DNA from: JBFWIL01 sp050256015
Lineage (GTDB): Bacteria; Bacteroidota; Bacteroidia; Bacteroidales; Prolixibacteraceae
Length of the DNA: 8,835 nt
NCBI GenBank assembly: GCA_050256015.1
Contig: JBFWIL010000098.1
Location: 1 to 8,835 of the forward strand
Reading direction: 5' to 3'
Shown piece by piece: positions 1 to 6,674 of the stretch. How positions within the stretch are numbered: position 1 is the stretch's first letter; each line of letters opens with the position of its first letter. Position numbers and translations under genes: made by a program. The notes under the pieces were generated by a model. The model ran no database searches and was not told the DNA's origin. It saw only the letters and a program-made list of their open reading frames with translations.

Positions 1-1352
1 CCGGACGAGCAGGCTTCGTTGATTTCAATATTGGTCACCGTGTTGTTTTGCACATAAACAGCTTTCATGTCCTGTCCGCCAATATCCAGGATAAATGAGA
101 CCTTCGGTTCCAGTTTTTGCGCTGCCATAAAATGAGCGACTGTTTCAACAATCCCGTGATCGATGTTTAACGCGGTACGGATCAGATCCTCACCGTAGCC
201 GGTTACTGCAGAGCCCCGGATCGTTACTGTTTTTCCTTCTTTTTCAAGGTGTTGCTGAAAGATTCTTAAGCCTTCCAGGATGGTTTCCAGGGAATGGCCG
301 TTATTGTTTTTATAAAATTGATACAGGATTTCCCCACGTTGATTGATGACTGCAATCTTTGCCGTTGTTGAGCCCGAATCTATCCCCAGGAAACAATGTT
401 CTCCATTTACCGGGGTGTTTTGCGGAATCTGAATGATTTTCCGTTCATTGCGCCAGTTCTCAAACGCCTTGTTATTGGCAAATAAAGGTTGCAAACGGTT
501 TTCTCCTCTTTGAACCGTTGGATTTGCACGGAGCTTTTTTAAAAAGCCGGAGAGCAAAATCGGTTTTTGGGACCCGGAGCAGGACAGTGCTGCTCCGAAT
601 GCCGTAAAAAGTTCGGCAGATGCGGGCAGAAGGGCATCGCTGCGATCGATCTTTAACTGTTTTAAAATGGCTTCCCTTAAATAGCTGATGTAGGTTAAAG
701 GGCCTCCGCAAAATAAAAGCGGGGCGCTGATCGTACATCCCCGGGCCAGGGAATTGATCACCTGGCCGGCTACTGCTTCAAATACAGATGCTGCAATCTC
801 TTCAATGCCGATCTTCCGGCTGATTAAGTTTTGCACGTCGGTTTTGGCAAACACCCCGCAGCGGGAAGCAACCGGATAGGTTTTTCGGGCCTTCCGGGCC
901 AGACCGTCCAATCCGGAAACAGGAACATCGAGCAAGGTTGCCATTTGATCGATATAGGCCCCGGTACCTCCGGCACAGCTTCCGTTCATCCGGATGTCCG
1001 GTTTTTTCCGGTCATTAAACAAGACCAGCTTGGCATCCTCACCCCCGATATCGATCAGGCTTTTTACACCGGGATACTTTCTTTTGGCGATTGTACCGGC
1101 AGCAACCACCTCCTGTACGAAGGGAATGCCTGTCTTCTCAGCAATCCCCATCCCTGCCGAGCCGGAAAGGGTAATCCGCAAGAATTGTTCCCCTTCCTGA
1201 TTTAAAATGTCCGACAGCAGTGTTTGCAACGTTTCGGCAATGTGCGTATTGTGACGTCTGTAAGCAGCGTAAACCACCGTATCAGTCTCATCAATCAAAA
1301 CGACCTTAGCGGTCGTTGAACCCACATCGATCCCTAAACGCGTCATTTCCAT
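1..1352 (-). CDS. Acyl-CoA dehydratase activase, tandem BadF/BadG-type ATPase (2-hydroxyacyl-CoA dehydratase activator), 3' end beyond the window
   Basis: Open without a stop from ATG 1346 (or ATG 1352, two codons earlier) to the left edge: 448 codons, C-terminus missing. Two copies of the ASKHA ATPase domain are visible. Domain 1, numbered from 1346, has the phosphate loop GIDVGSTTAK (5-14), DIGGED (99-104), Cys124 in SCAGGTGAY and Cys163 in SRCGVFAKTD. In activators such as HgdC/FldI, two cysteines per subunit in these contexts hold the [4Fe-4S] cluster of the dimer. Domain 2 restarts with GIDSGSTTAK near 321, has DIGGQD, and the window cuts it at the equivalent cysteine (Cys446). Tandem-activase proteins of this kind usually continue into a DUF2229/HgdB-like region and reach about 1400 residues, so roughly a third is probably seen. 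Family role: ATP-driven one-electron transfer to a 2-hydroxyacyl-CoA dehydratase in anaerobic metabolism; the substrate is unknown. No clear Shine-Dalgarno precedes either start. Confidence 0.9.
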   Translation of the reverse strand, partial: MEMTRLGIDVGSTTAKVVLIDETDTVVYAAYRRHNTHIAETLQTLLSDILNQEGEQFLRITLSGSAGMGIAEKTGIPFVQEVVAAGTIAKRKYPGVKSLIDIGGEDAKLVLFNDRKKPDIRMNGSCAGGTGAYIDQMATLLDVPVSGLDGLARKARKTYPVASRCGVFAKTDVQNLISRKIGIEEIAASVFEAVAGQVINSLARGCTISAPLLFCGGPLTYISYLREAILKQLKIDRSDALLPASAELFTAFGAALSCSGSQKPILLSGFLKKLRANPTVQRGENRLQPLFANNKAFENWRNERKIIQIPQNTPVNGEHCFLGIDSGSTTAKIAVINQRGEILYQFYKNNNGHSLETILEGLRIFQQHLEKEGKTVTIRGSAVTGYGEDLIRTALNIDHGIVETVAHFMAAQKLEPKVSFILDIGGQDMKAVYVQNNTVTNIEINEACSS

Positions 1353-1420
1353 AATTTTTGAGCAATGTTCTTTAATAACGGTATTAATCACAGAGCAAAA
1401 AGAAGAACTCCGTTTAATAA

Positions 1421-1451
1421 GGAGAAGGACTTATAACGGGATGCCTTCTCC
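1421..1451 (-). terminator. Hairpin after the SPW gene, possible terminator
   Basis: GGAGAAGG (1421-1428) and CCTTCTCC (1444-1451) are perfect 8-bp inverted arms around a 15-base loop, 31 bases beyond the stop of the SPW-repeat gene. Read on the minus strand the stem is followed by TTATTAAAC and only later by a T-rich stretch, so there is no immediate U tract. It could be a weak terminator separating the SPW gene from the activase gene, or an attenuator in the leader of the latter. Confidence 0.35.
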
Positions 1452-1481
1452 CTATATTCCTATGGTTTAGCTGTTTGATGA

Positions 1482-1823
1482 TCAGGCTTGCGACTTTTCC
1501 ACAGATTTGGCTAATGCCGTGAATCCCCCGATCGCGATAATTGTGCCGCTGATCGCATCGTTCCATACATATCCCTCATCGATCTTAAGCGAAGGGATAA
1601 AAGCCGCAATGATCATCCATCCTCCCATGATCATACAGGTCCATGATGACCATTTTTTTTGTTTCAAAATGGTGTAGCCAATAATGGCAACAATAAGGCC
1701 GACCAATAAGTTATTCCATAAATTTGCGGTAGAACCGAATTTCAGGAATGCCGCTGTTATCAGCCATAAGCCAAGGATTGCAATTGTCCAGGCCTGCCAT
1801 GAAACATTTTCTTTGTTTTTCAT
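1482..1823 (-). CDS. Small four-helix membrane protein with two SPW-type repeats
   Basis: 113 residues, mostly hydrophobic. The chain is an internal duplication: residues 11-53 and 60-104 share the pattern (A/S)W..., G.W, (I/T)AAF, then WN(N/D) and a Gly-rich second helix (W12/W61, W20/W69, AAF 24-26/73-75, WN 36-37/87-88). Each unit gives two membrane helices, four in all, with short charged ends (MKNKEN, KSVEKSQA). This matches the SPW repeat family (PF03779), membrane proteins of unknown biochemical role. The start is fixed by a strong Shine-Dalgarno just upstream, unusual here. A palindromic operator lies 32 bases before the start and recurs at the promoter of the adjacent tetR gene, so it is very likely controlled by that regulator. 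Whether it is also read from the tetR promoter (77-base gap, no clear terminator) cannot be settled. It may be an envelope stress or permeability protein; that is a guess from context. Confidence 0.85.
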   Translation of the reverse strand: MKNKENVSWQAWTIAILGLWLITAAFLKFGSTANLWNNLLVGLIVAIIGYTILKQKKWSSWTCMIMGGWMIIAAFIPSLKIDEGYVWNDAISGTIIAIGGFTALAKSVEKSQA

Positions 1824-1827
1824 AATG

Positions 1828-1835
1828 ACCTCCTT
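1828..1835 (-). promoter_or_regulatory. Strong Shine-Dalgarno of the SPW gene
   Basis: AAGGAGGT on the minus strand, four bases before ATG 1823. It stands out because the other starts in this window have only A/T-rich upstream sequence, as is normal in Bacteroidota. It fixes the start and suggests high translation once the gene is derepressed. Confidence 0.7.
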
Positions 1836-1854
1836 TTAAAAAGTTCTAATTTGT

Positions 1855-1885
1855 TTTGACATTTGAGTTTGACATTTGTGTCAAA
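1855..1885. promoter_or_regulatory. Three-part TetR operator before the SPW gene
   Basis: TTTGACA (1855-1861), 6 bp, TTTGACA (1868-1874), 4 bp, TGTCAAA (1879-1885). The inner pair extends to a perfect 8-bp palindrome, GTTTGACA/TGTCAAAC (1867-1886), typical of a TetR dimer site. The outer half-site is a direct repeat 13 bp away. The same layout is found at 2527-2557. It ends 32 bases before the SPW start and begins 15 bases beyond the tetR stop. No convincing TAnnTTTG box is seen here, so the exact promoter position is open. Confidence 0.65.
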
Positions 1886-1900
1886 CTATGTAAAAAAAAA

Positions 1901-2503
1901 TCAGCATGGTTTAAGCCAATTTTCAATAACAGACATGACATCTTTTTTTCGTGATATCATAAAATCATAAAATTTTTCTTCATTATGGTTGAAAATAAAC
2001 TCCATAAAAATAGGCTTACTCAACAAGGGAAATACCGACATACCTATAATATTGGCATACAAGTCTTCAAGTTTGAATGGATTGATCTTTCCCTCTGCAA
2101 TCTCCTTTTCAATTTGAATATTAAGCTTTTCAAAATTCAAATCCTGTATCTGGTTTTTTAACAGATTAATAATCCATTTTGCTTCCCGCTGCATTTCCAT
2201 AAAAAGAAATCCGGGAATCATCGGATTATCCATTATAAGATCTGTATATTCGTTCACAAACATTTCTATTTTAGAAAACACAGGCATTTCGGCATTGATA
2301 ATTTTTGAGAGGGTAGGTATTACTCTGCCCTGAACCGATTCCAATACTTTTTGAAAGAGGTGTGCTTTATTTCGGAAGTAATAGTGAAGTGAAGTCCTGC
2401 TAATATTTGCTTCATCAGCTATTTGTGACATTGTTGTGCCATCAACTCCATATTTCAGGAACACTTTATTCGCAGCTTCTATAATTCTTGTTTCCGGGTC
2501 CAT
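1901..2503 (-). CDS. TetR/AcrR-family transcriptional regulator
   Basis: 200 residues, the usual length for this family. The N-terminal DNA-binding domain is clear: helix 1 with RIIEAANKVFLKYG (6-19), then the helix-turn-helix TMSQIADEANISRTSLHYYF (24-43) followed by RNKAHLF. Residues from about 60 on are helical and poorly conserved, as expected for the ligand-binding and dimerisation domain, so the inducer cannot be predicted. The start ATG 2503 places the HTH at the usual distance; no Shine-Dalgarno is seen. A near-consensus Bacteroidota promoter lies upstream and its -7 box is covered by an inverted repeat of the same type as the one before the downstream SPW gene. The simplest reading is a repressor controlling itself and the SPW membrane protein. 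The large gene to the right (2836-6042) is upstream on the same strand and is not obviously part of this unit. Confidence 0.9.
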   Translation of the reverse strand: MDPETRIIEAANKVFLKYGVDGTTMSQIADEANISRTSLHYYFRNKAHLFQKVLESVQGRVIPTLSKIINAEMPVFSKIEMFVNEYTDLIMDNPMIPGFLFMEMQREAKWIINLLKNQIQDLNFEKLNIQIEKEIAEGKINPFKLEDLYANIIGMSVFPLLSKPIFMEFIFNHNEEKFYDFMISRKKDVMSVIENWLKPC

Positions 2504-2526
2504 TGTATTTTCTTACATTATTTCTT

Positions 2527-2557
2527 CTTGACACACAAGTCTGACAGGCTTGTCAAA
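2527..2557. promoter_or_regulatory. Three-part TetR operator over the tetR promoter
   Basis: CTTGACA (2527-2533), 6 bp, TCTGACA (2540-2546), 4 bp, TGTCAAA (2551-2557). Spacing and order are identical to 1855-1885, with one change in each of the first two half-sites. The inverted half-site includes the TTTG of the -7 box on the minus strand, so a bound repressor would occlude polymerase. Confidence 0.6.
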
Positions 2558-2583
2558 TATAAAAATAAAATATTAAATAGCAA
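2554..2583 (-). promoter_or_regulatory. Bacteroidota-type promoter of tetR
   Basis: On the minus strand TTG (2583-2581) is followed, after exactly 19 bases, by TATATTTG (2561-2554), matching the Bacteroidota primary sigma consensus TTG-N19-21-TAnnTTTG. It would start transcription near 2550, giving a leader of about 45 bases before ATG 2503. The -7 box overlaps the operator. Confidence 0.65.
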
Positions 2584-2835
2584 TAAGAATACGGGAAAGA
2601 ATACCAAACATATCGTTTGACATTGAAAGAAAACAGGGAAGGCAATTCAATCGTAAAAATGGAATTCGATCTGACAGACAATGCAAATAAGTTAGAATAA
2701 ATCTGACAGTTTTTCTCTTTTCAAACATCCTCTTTTTATTTGCGTAGGGGCTTTAAAAAGAAAAAACTAAAAAAAGAACTGGTTTTAATTTTTCTGACAT
2801 CAAAAAATGAATGATCGCATGCTGATTTTGATATT
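2558..2835. other. AT-rich gene-free control region with repeated T(T/C)TGACA half-sites
   Basis: No gene is supported in the gap between tetR and the helicase end. Beyond the tetR promoter it holds four more plus-oriented half-sites without an inverted partner: 2616-2622 (TTTGACA), 2670-2676, 2702-2708 and 2793-2799 (each TCTGACA); a fifth, TTTGACA, lies at 2890-2896 inside the helicase tail. Long A and T runs (2756-2800) lie beyond the helicase stop, but no GC-rich hairpin that would make a good terminator is visible. Confidence 0.5.
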
Positions 2836-5800
2836 TTAAAACAGTTTTAATTGCCCTTCGTCCTTTCTGTTTTTTTTATGTACATCCTGTTTGACATGTT
2901 TTGAATACATGAGGTTGAACTCATTGAGAAAAGATGAAGGTTTCATTTCTTTTTCGTTACCATACATCCGTCTCTTTTTGCAGCGGACGATTTGCAATTC
3001 GTCTTTAGCACGGGTCATGGCTACATAAAACAGGCGTCGTTCTTCTTCCATATCGGCATCTTCCCGGTTCAGGGGTGTAATGCCTTCTTCTGCTCCGGCG
3101 ATGATGACTACAGGAAATTCCAGCCCCTTGGCCGCATGAAAAGTCAGTAACCGGACTCCGCCGCTGGTTAACCTGCCCATGTCGGTATAGGGAGACAAGA
3201 CAAATTCACTGAAAAAGTCTGCTATACTTTTACCTGAAACTGAAGCCGATTTCAGTAACATTTCCCGTTTAATCAGCTCGTCGTCCGTTAATGAATCAGA
3301 AACCGGAACAAAGAAATCAAGCAACGGGGGCAAAATATGTCCGGGGCTGCATGTTTCAAAACCAGGCAAAATCTGTTGATACAATTGCAGCCATTCTTTC
3401 CATCGTGTGTCTTCGGAAAGGCCCTCAAAAGAGACGATGCCTTCCATGAAATTTTTCAGCAGAACCTGTTTTTTGATTTCCGTCAAATTTAAAAGATGGT
3501 CTGTCAAGTGCGAAAGGGCCACCACGTTGTTCCTGCTTTGAAACAATTGCAAAGCATCGGCCAGCACATTAAAAGGCGGTTCCGACAAAAAAGAAGAGCC
3601 ATCGCTCAACAACACCGGGATACCTTTAGACTTCAAATGATTGATGATTTCAATCCCCATACGGTGTGTACGGTACAGCACGGCAATATCCGAAAAAGCA
3701 TAATCATAGTCCGACAGCCTTTGTCCGATGGCTAAGGAATCAACGCCGCCGACATAATTCAACACCTGATTCGCAATATAGTCGGCTTCCTCAAAGGCGT
3801 TTTTCGCCACATATTGTATGACTTCCGCAGGTGAAGTTTTTACCGCTTCTGCTTGAGTTTCACCAGCGGATGAGTTATGCCGGATCAACTCGCCGGCTGC
3901 GTTGAGAATATTGGGAGGCGTCCGGTAATTTTTTTGCAAAACAATCCGTGTGGCCTGCAAATCCTCTTCCGCTTTGTAAAACAACCGGATGTCGGAACCC
4001 CGAAATCTGTAGATGGACTGATTGGGGTCTCCGATGACGAAAACATGTTTCCCTGTGGCAAGCAACCGGACAAACTCATACTGTACGGTATTAATATCCT
4101 GAAACTCATCGACGGCTAGGCACTTGTACCGGTGGGTAATGTTGTCTTTTGCATTTTGTAGATAACGATTTACCTCCCAGATGAGTGCAGACAAATCAAC
4201 AACGTGATTTTCCTCAAGAAATTGATGATAAGCATCAAAATATTTCAAAAATGCTCCCTTATCCGGTTCCATGCCTTCATAATATTTCTCATAAGCATGG
4301 GAAAATTTGTTTCTTTCTGCTTTATCCATTCCGGGAAAAAAAATGCGAAACAGGCCGATGCGGTTATTGGAGTCATAAATTGAGTGCAACTCCGGGTGTA
4401 TTTTTTTTAAAAAAGCATAGGCTATGGCGTGAAAAGTCCCAACCAATACCTGTTTGGCTTTCTCTCCAATTTGTTTTTGCAACCGTTCTTTGAGTTCATC
4501 CGCAGCTTTGTTGGTAAAAGTCACAGCAATCACTTCCTCAGGCTGAATGTCTCGTTGTTCTATCTGATAGGCAATCCACTGAATTAGGGTATTGGTTTTT
4601 CCGGTTCCCGGTCCGGCAATCACCAACGTATTTTTTTCTTCCTCGATGGCTTGTTGCTGCCGGGTATTGGGTTTCATCCCTGTTGGCTTTTCACCCGGTG
4701 CTTCTATGGCTTTCTCGATAAATACAGTTTCTTTTTTAGGAATATCCGGGATGGGCATCTCTTCTTTAAAGAGGTCAACTTGGCCCGTAAAACGGGCAAT
4801 TTCACCAGGATTGAATAAGGAAATAACACCATATTCGCCGTCGTAGCCTCCCCGGGGATGAACTTCTTCTTCGCGTAAGCGGCGAATGGCTTCGGTAAGC
4901 AATCCATTGGATTTGGATTTAATTTCTTCAAGCGGGACCACATGCAGCAAATCAAACTCATTACCGAAAGTAGAGATCAGCCGTGTGAAATTTTGCATGA
5001 CGGCTATGGAAGAAGAGGAAGTTTTTTTAATTTGGGCAATAATTTCCGGCAAGGGAACTATGTATTTAAAACCCAGTGCATTGGCCGGCTTTTTTGCTAC
5101 TTCCCGGTCTGCCAGCGTGACAACCCGGTTGAGCACACCAATGGTCAGTGGTTTCCCGCAAACGGGACAGATATTGTTCAGTTTCATGCTTTCCTGCGGG
5201 GTCAGAGAAATGTTGCATTTCCGGTGGCCGTCTAAATGGTATTTGCCTTCCTGCGGGAAAAACTCATAAGTGCCACAAAAGCCCCTGCGGCTTTTCAAAG
5301 CTTCAAACATTGCGTAGTAGGAAAACTCCGTGTTGAAGATGTTGGCTTCCCTTCCCAGTTTCTGTGGAGAATGGGCATCAGAGTTGGAAACCAGGGCATA
5401 CCGGTCCAGCGAAGATAATTTCCAGTTCATAGCCGGGTCGGAAGATAAACCGGTTTCCAGGGCGAAGATGTGTTCCGACAAATCGCGGAAACATTCTTCA
5501 ATGCTGTCATAGCCACCTTTTGAACCCAATGTGGAAAACCACGGCGTCCAGACGTGTGCCGGAATCAGGTGAGCATCTTTTGAAGTTTCGAGGACAATTT
5601 CCAGCAGATCCCTTGACGGAAGTCCCAAAATAGGTCGTCCGTCTGAAGCCAGATTCCCGATTTGGCTTAACCGGGCATTGATTTTTTTTGCTATCTCAAA
5701 ATCAGGTGCCAGCACGACATTGTGGTTCTTCCTGACTTTTTCTCCATATTTATAAATGGAAGAAATTTCCGTGCTTAAACAAAATCGTACATCAAGGCCT

Positions 5801-6042
5801 TTGGCCTTTATGCCGGGCAGTCCTTCCTCTTCGGGTGGCTCTTTCAGCCTAAAAAGTCCGTTTCCTTCGGGTTCCAGCTTTTCTTCCAATTCCGTTATCC
5901 ACCCCGGATGCGTGAAATCGCCGGTACCAACCACGTTGATGCCTTTGATCCTTGCCCATTGGTAAAGTGATTCGAGGTTGAGATTTTTACTTGTTGCCCT
6001 TGAATAATGAGAATGTACATGAAAATCGGCAAAATACTTCAT
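2836..6042 (-). CDS. EndoQ-like PHP endonuclease fused to UvrD/Rep-type helicase, with terminal clamp-binding peptide
   Basis: 1068 residues. The N-terminal part (1 to about 420) resembles endonuclease Q: PHP metal motifs HVHSH (8-12), GDFTH (41-45), Glu92, His107, His163, Glu196 and SDAH (221-224); a Cys zinc site (Cys256, Cys276, CPVC 292-295); and GYDGEYG (399-405). EndoQ nicks DNA 5' of deaminated bases. From 457 on there is a complete SF1A helicase: Q-motif RQQQA, Walker A GPGTGKT (477-483), VTFTNKAA (507-514), GTFHA (535-539), VDEFQD (644-649), GDPNQSIYRFRG (671-682), NYRTPPNIL (705-713), TFHAAKGLEFP (967-977) and VAMTRAKDEL (1007-1016). No catalytic residue looks lost. The last five residues, QLKLF, fit the bacterial beta-clamp peptide QL(S/D)LF. 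Infer a repair enzyme that nicks and unwinds at base damage. Start ATG 6042 leads directly into the PHP strand. It seems to be monocistronic. Confidence 0.93.
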   Translation of the reverse strand: MKYFADFHVHSHYSRATSKNLNLESLYQWARIKGINVVGTGDFTHPGWITELEEKLEPEGNGLFRLKEPPEEEGLPGIKAKGLDVRFCLSTEISSIYKYGEKVRKNHNVVLAPDFEIAKKINARLSQIGNLASDGRPILGLPSRDLLEIVLETSKDAHLIPAHVWTPWFSTLGSKGGYDSIEECFRDLSEHIFALETGLSSDPAMNWKLSSLDRYALVSNSDAHSPQKLGREANIFNTEFSYYAMFEALKSRRGFCGTYEFFPQEGKYHLDGHRKCNISLTPQESMKLNNICPVCGKPLTIGVLNRVVTLADREVAKKPANALGFKYIVPLPEIIAQIKKTSSSSIAVMQNFTRLISTFGNEFDLLHVVPLEEIKSKSNGLLTEAIRRLREEEVHPRGGYDGEYGVISLFNPGEIARFTGQVDLFKEEMPIPDIPKKETVFIEKAIEAPGEKPTGMKPNTRQQQAIEEEKNTLVIAGPGTGKTNTLIQWIAYQIEQRDIQPEEVIAVTFTNKAADELKERLQKQIGEKAKQVLVGTFHAIAYAFLKKIHPELHSIYDSNNRIGLFRIFFPGMDKAERNKFSHAYEKYYEGMEPDKGAFLKYFDAYHQFLEENHVVDLSALIWEVNRYLQNAKDNITHRYKCLAVDEFQDINTVQYEFVRLLATGKHVFVIGDPNQSIYRFRGSDIRLFYKAEEDLQATRIVLQKNYRTPPNILNAAGELIRHNSSAGETQAEAVKTSPAEVIQYVAKNAFEEADYIANQVLNYVGGVDSLAIGQRLSDYDYAFSDIAVLYRTHRMGIEIINHLKSKGIPVLLSDGSSFLSEPPFNVLADALQLFQSRNNVVALSHLTDHLLNLTEIKKQVLLKNFMEGIVSFEGLSEDTRWKEWLQLYQQILPGFETCSPGHILPPLLDFFVPVSDSLTDDELIKREMLLKSASVSGKSIADFFSEFVLSPYTDMGRLTSGGVRLLTFHAAKGLEFPVVIIAGAEEGITPLNREDADMEEERRLFYVAMTRAKDELQIVRCKKRRMYGNEKEMKPSSFLNEFNLMYSKHVKQDVHKKNRKDEGQLKLF

Positions 6043-6057
6043 GAAAAATGAATTTTT

Positions 6058-6328
6058 TTAAAGATAGCAAATGTCCAAAAGCAGTACAAGATTTATCGAA
6101 TGATTCATTACTTCGGTTGTATTTAATTTCCGGCCTCAGCAGAGCTTCCATATCTCCAGTAAATTCAGTACTCTTTTCTTTTTCTTCTATATTAAGTAAG
6201 AACTCTTTTTTGCTTGGAGGTCTTTTCCTCGTTGCAAACGATGTGTATTCCTTAAAACAAGTTATAATTTGCTCAAAGTCTAAATCAATATTTTGCTGGG
6301 AGTAATCTAACCTGATTAATTCATAAAC
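6058..6328 (-). pseudogene. C-terminal relic of an AbiEii/AbiGii-type nucleotidyltransferase toxin
   Basis: A minus-strand frame opens after a stop at 6329 and reads about 71 codons to 6116 with protein-like content: a start around VYELIRLDYSQQN, then FKEYTSFA, PPSKKEFLLNIEEK and FTGDMEALLRPEIKYN. From memory of the family, this order (FKEY..., PP(S/T)KKEFLLN(M/I)EEK, F.GD...LLRPEI.Y) is the C-terminal end of AbiEii-type toxins of type IV toxin-antitoxin pairs in Bacteroidota. The original frame then overruns into the helicase gene, whereas a one-base shift near 6105 gives a leucine-rich tail ending at 6058, where such proteins normally stop. The nucleotidyltransferase core (GGT and D-x-D motifs) is missing and no start codon precedes the conserved part. 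No antitoxin partner is seen. It is therefore a dead fragment. A plus-strand open frame over 6048-6305 is only its antisense shadow. Confidence 0.5.
6059..6089 (-). promoter_or_regulatory. Possible promoter of the EndoQ-helicase gene
   Basis: On the minus strand TTG (6089-6087), 20 bases, then TATCTTTA (6066-6059), one mismatch from TAnnTTTG. It would leave a leader of only about 12 bases before ATG 6042. It lies inside the toxin relic. Weak but correctly placed, and no better candidate is seen nearby. Confidence 0.3.
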
Positions 6329-6346
6329 TTAAATTTCGGAAAATTT

Positions 6347-6656
6347 TCAGCGAAAATGATCTGGATATTTTTCGTTATAGGTCAGATCATCCATTCTGGC
6401 GAGCATGAAGGCAAGGGGAAACCATGTTTTTCTGTTCCCAAAATGGGGAATTCTGGAGTATTTTTTCACATGTGGATACAGCTTTTCCATACAGCACAGT
6501 GCCGTTCCGGACTAAGAGTCTTTATTTTTCCGGGGTTTACTGCCAGGGCTAAATCGCAATAAGGACAGCATCTCAAAAGCTTTAACCTGTACCTCTTTGG
6601 TGTTGCATGACACCGGGAATTCGATTTTTATTTAAAATATCGATAATGTTTTCCAT
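6347..6656 (-). pseudogene. Disrupted small ORF of unknown family after the aldo/keto reductase
   Basis: Unrecognised. ATG 6656 lies 18 bases after the aldo/keto reductase stop and opens a 24-codon frame (MENIIDILNKN...). A second frame (6631-6512) reads EFPVSCNTKEVQVKAFEML and ends at a TAG at 6512. A third (ending 6466) reads CCPYCDLALAVNPG and PERHCAVWK. The second frame resumes at ATG 6490 and runs 47 codons through PHFGNRKTWFPLAFMLARMD to a TGA at 6347. Each piece looks like protein, and the frame changes can be placed at short A or T runs, so one cysteine-containing protein of about 100 residues with a few indels would explain them. Alternatives are a decayed gene with a single in-frame stop, a short real gene from 6490, or chance. 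The flanking genes are intact, so general sequencing error is unlikely, but local errors in homopolymers cannot be excluded. Confidence 0.35.
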
Positions 6657-6674
6657 CTGTATAATTTAAACGGT

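Noticed and set aside
831..1205. Plus-strand open frames opposite the activase gene (also 472-738 in another minus frame)
   Set aside because: The minus-strand frame 1-1346 carries family motifs throughout; these others have no recognisable content and are shadows.
1867..1886. Palindrome as a rho-independent terminator of tetR
   Set aside because: No T run follows the hairpin on the minus strand and the same half-sites recur at the tetR promoter, which fits an operator.
2659..2700. Thirteen-codon plus-strand ORF (MEFDLTDNANKLE)
   Set aside because: Too short, without a ribosome binding site, and overlapping one of the half-sites.
2616..2799. Regular half-site repeats as a CRISPR array or iterons
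   Set aside because: The shared unit is only 7 bases and spacings (54, 32 and 91) are irregular; no repeat-spacer structure or replication gene is present.
2756..2800. T-rich stretch after the helicase as a terminator
   Set aside because: Only A/T-rich weak pairing precedes it; no stable stem could be found by eye.
6048..6562. Plus-strand open frames of 85 and 68 codons (6048-6305, 6356-6562)
   Set aside because: The minus strand over the same bases has recognisable or more protein-like content, and the plus-strand translations are serine-rich or without known motifs.
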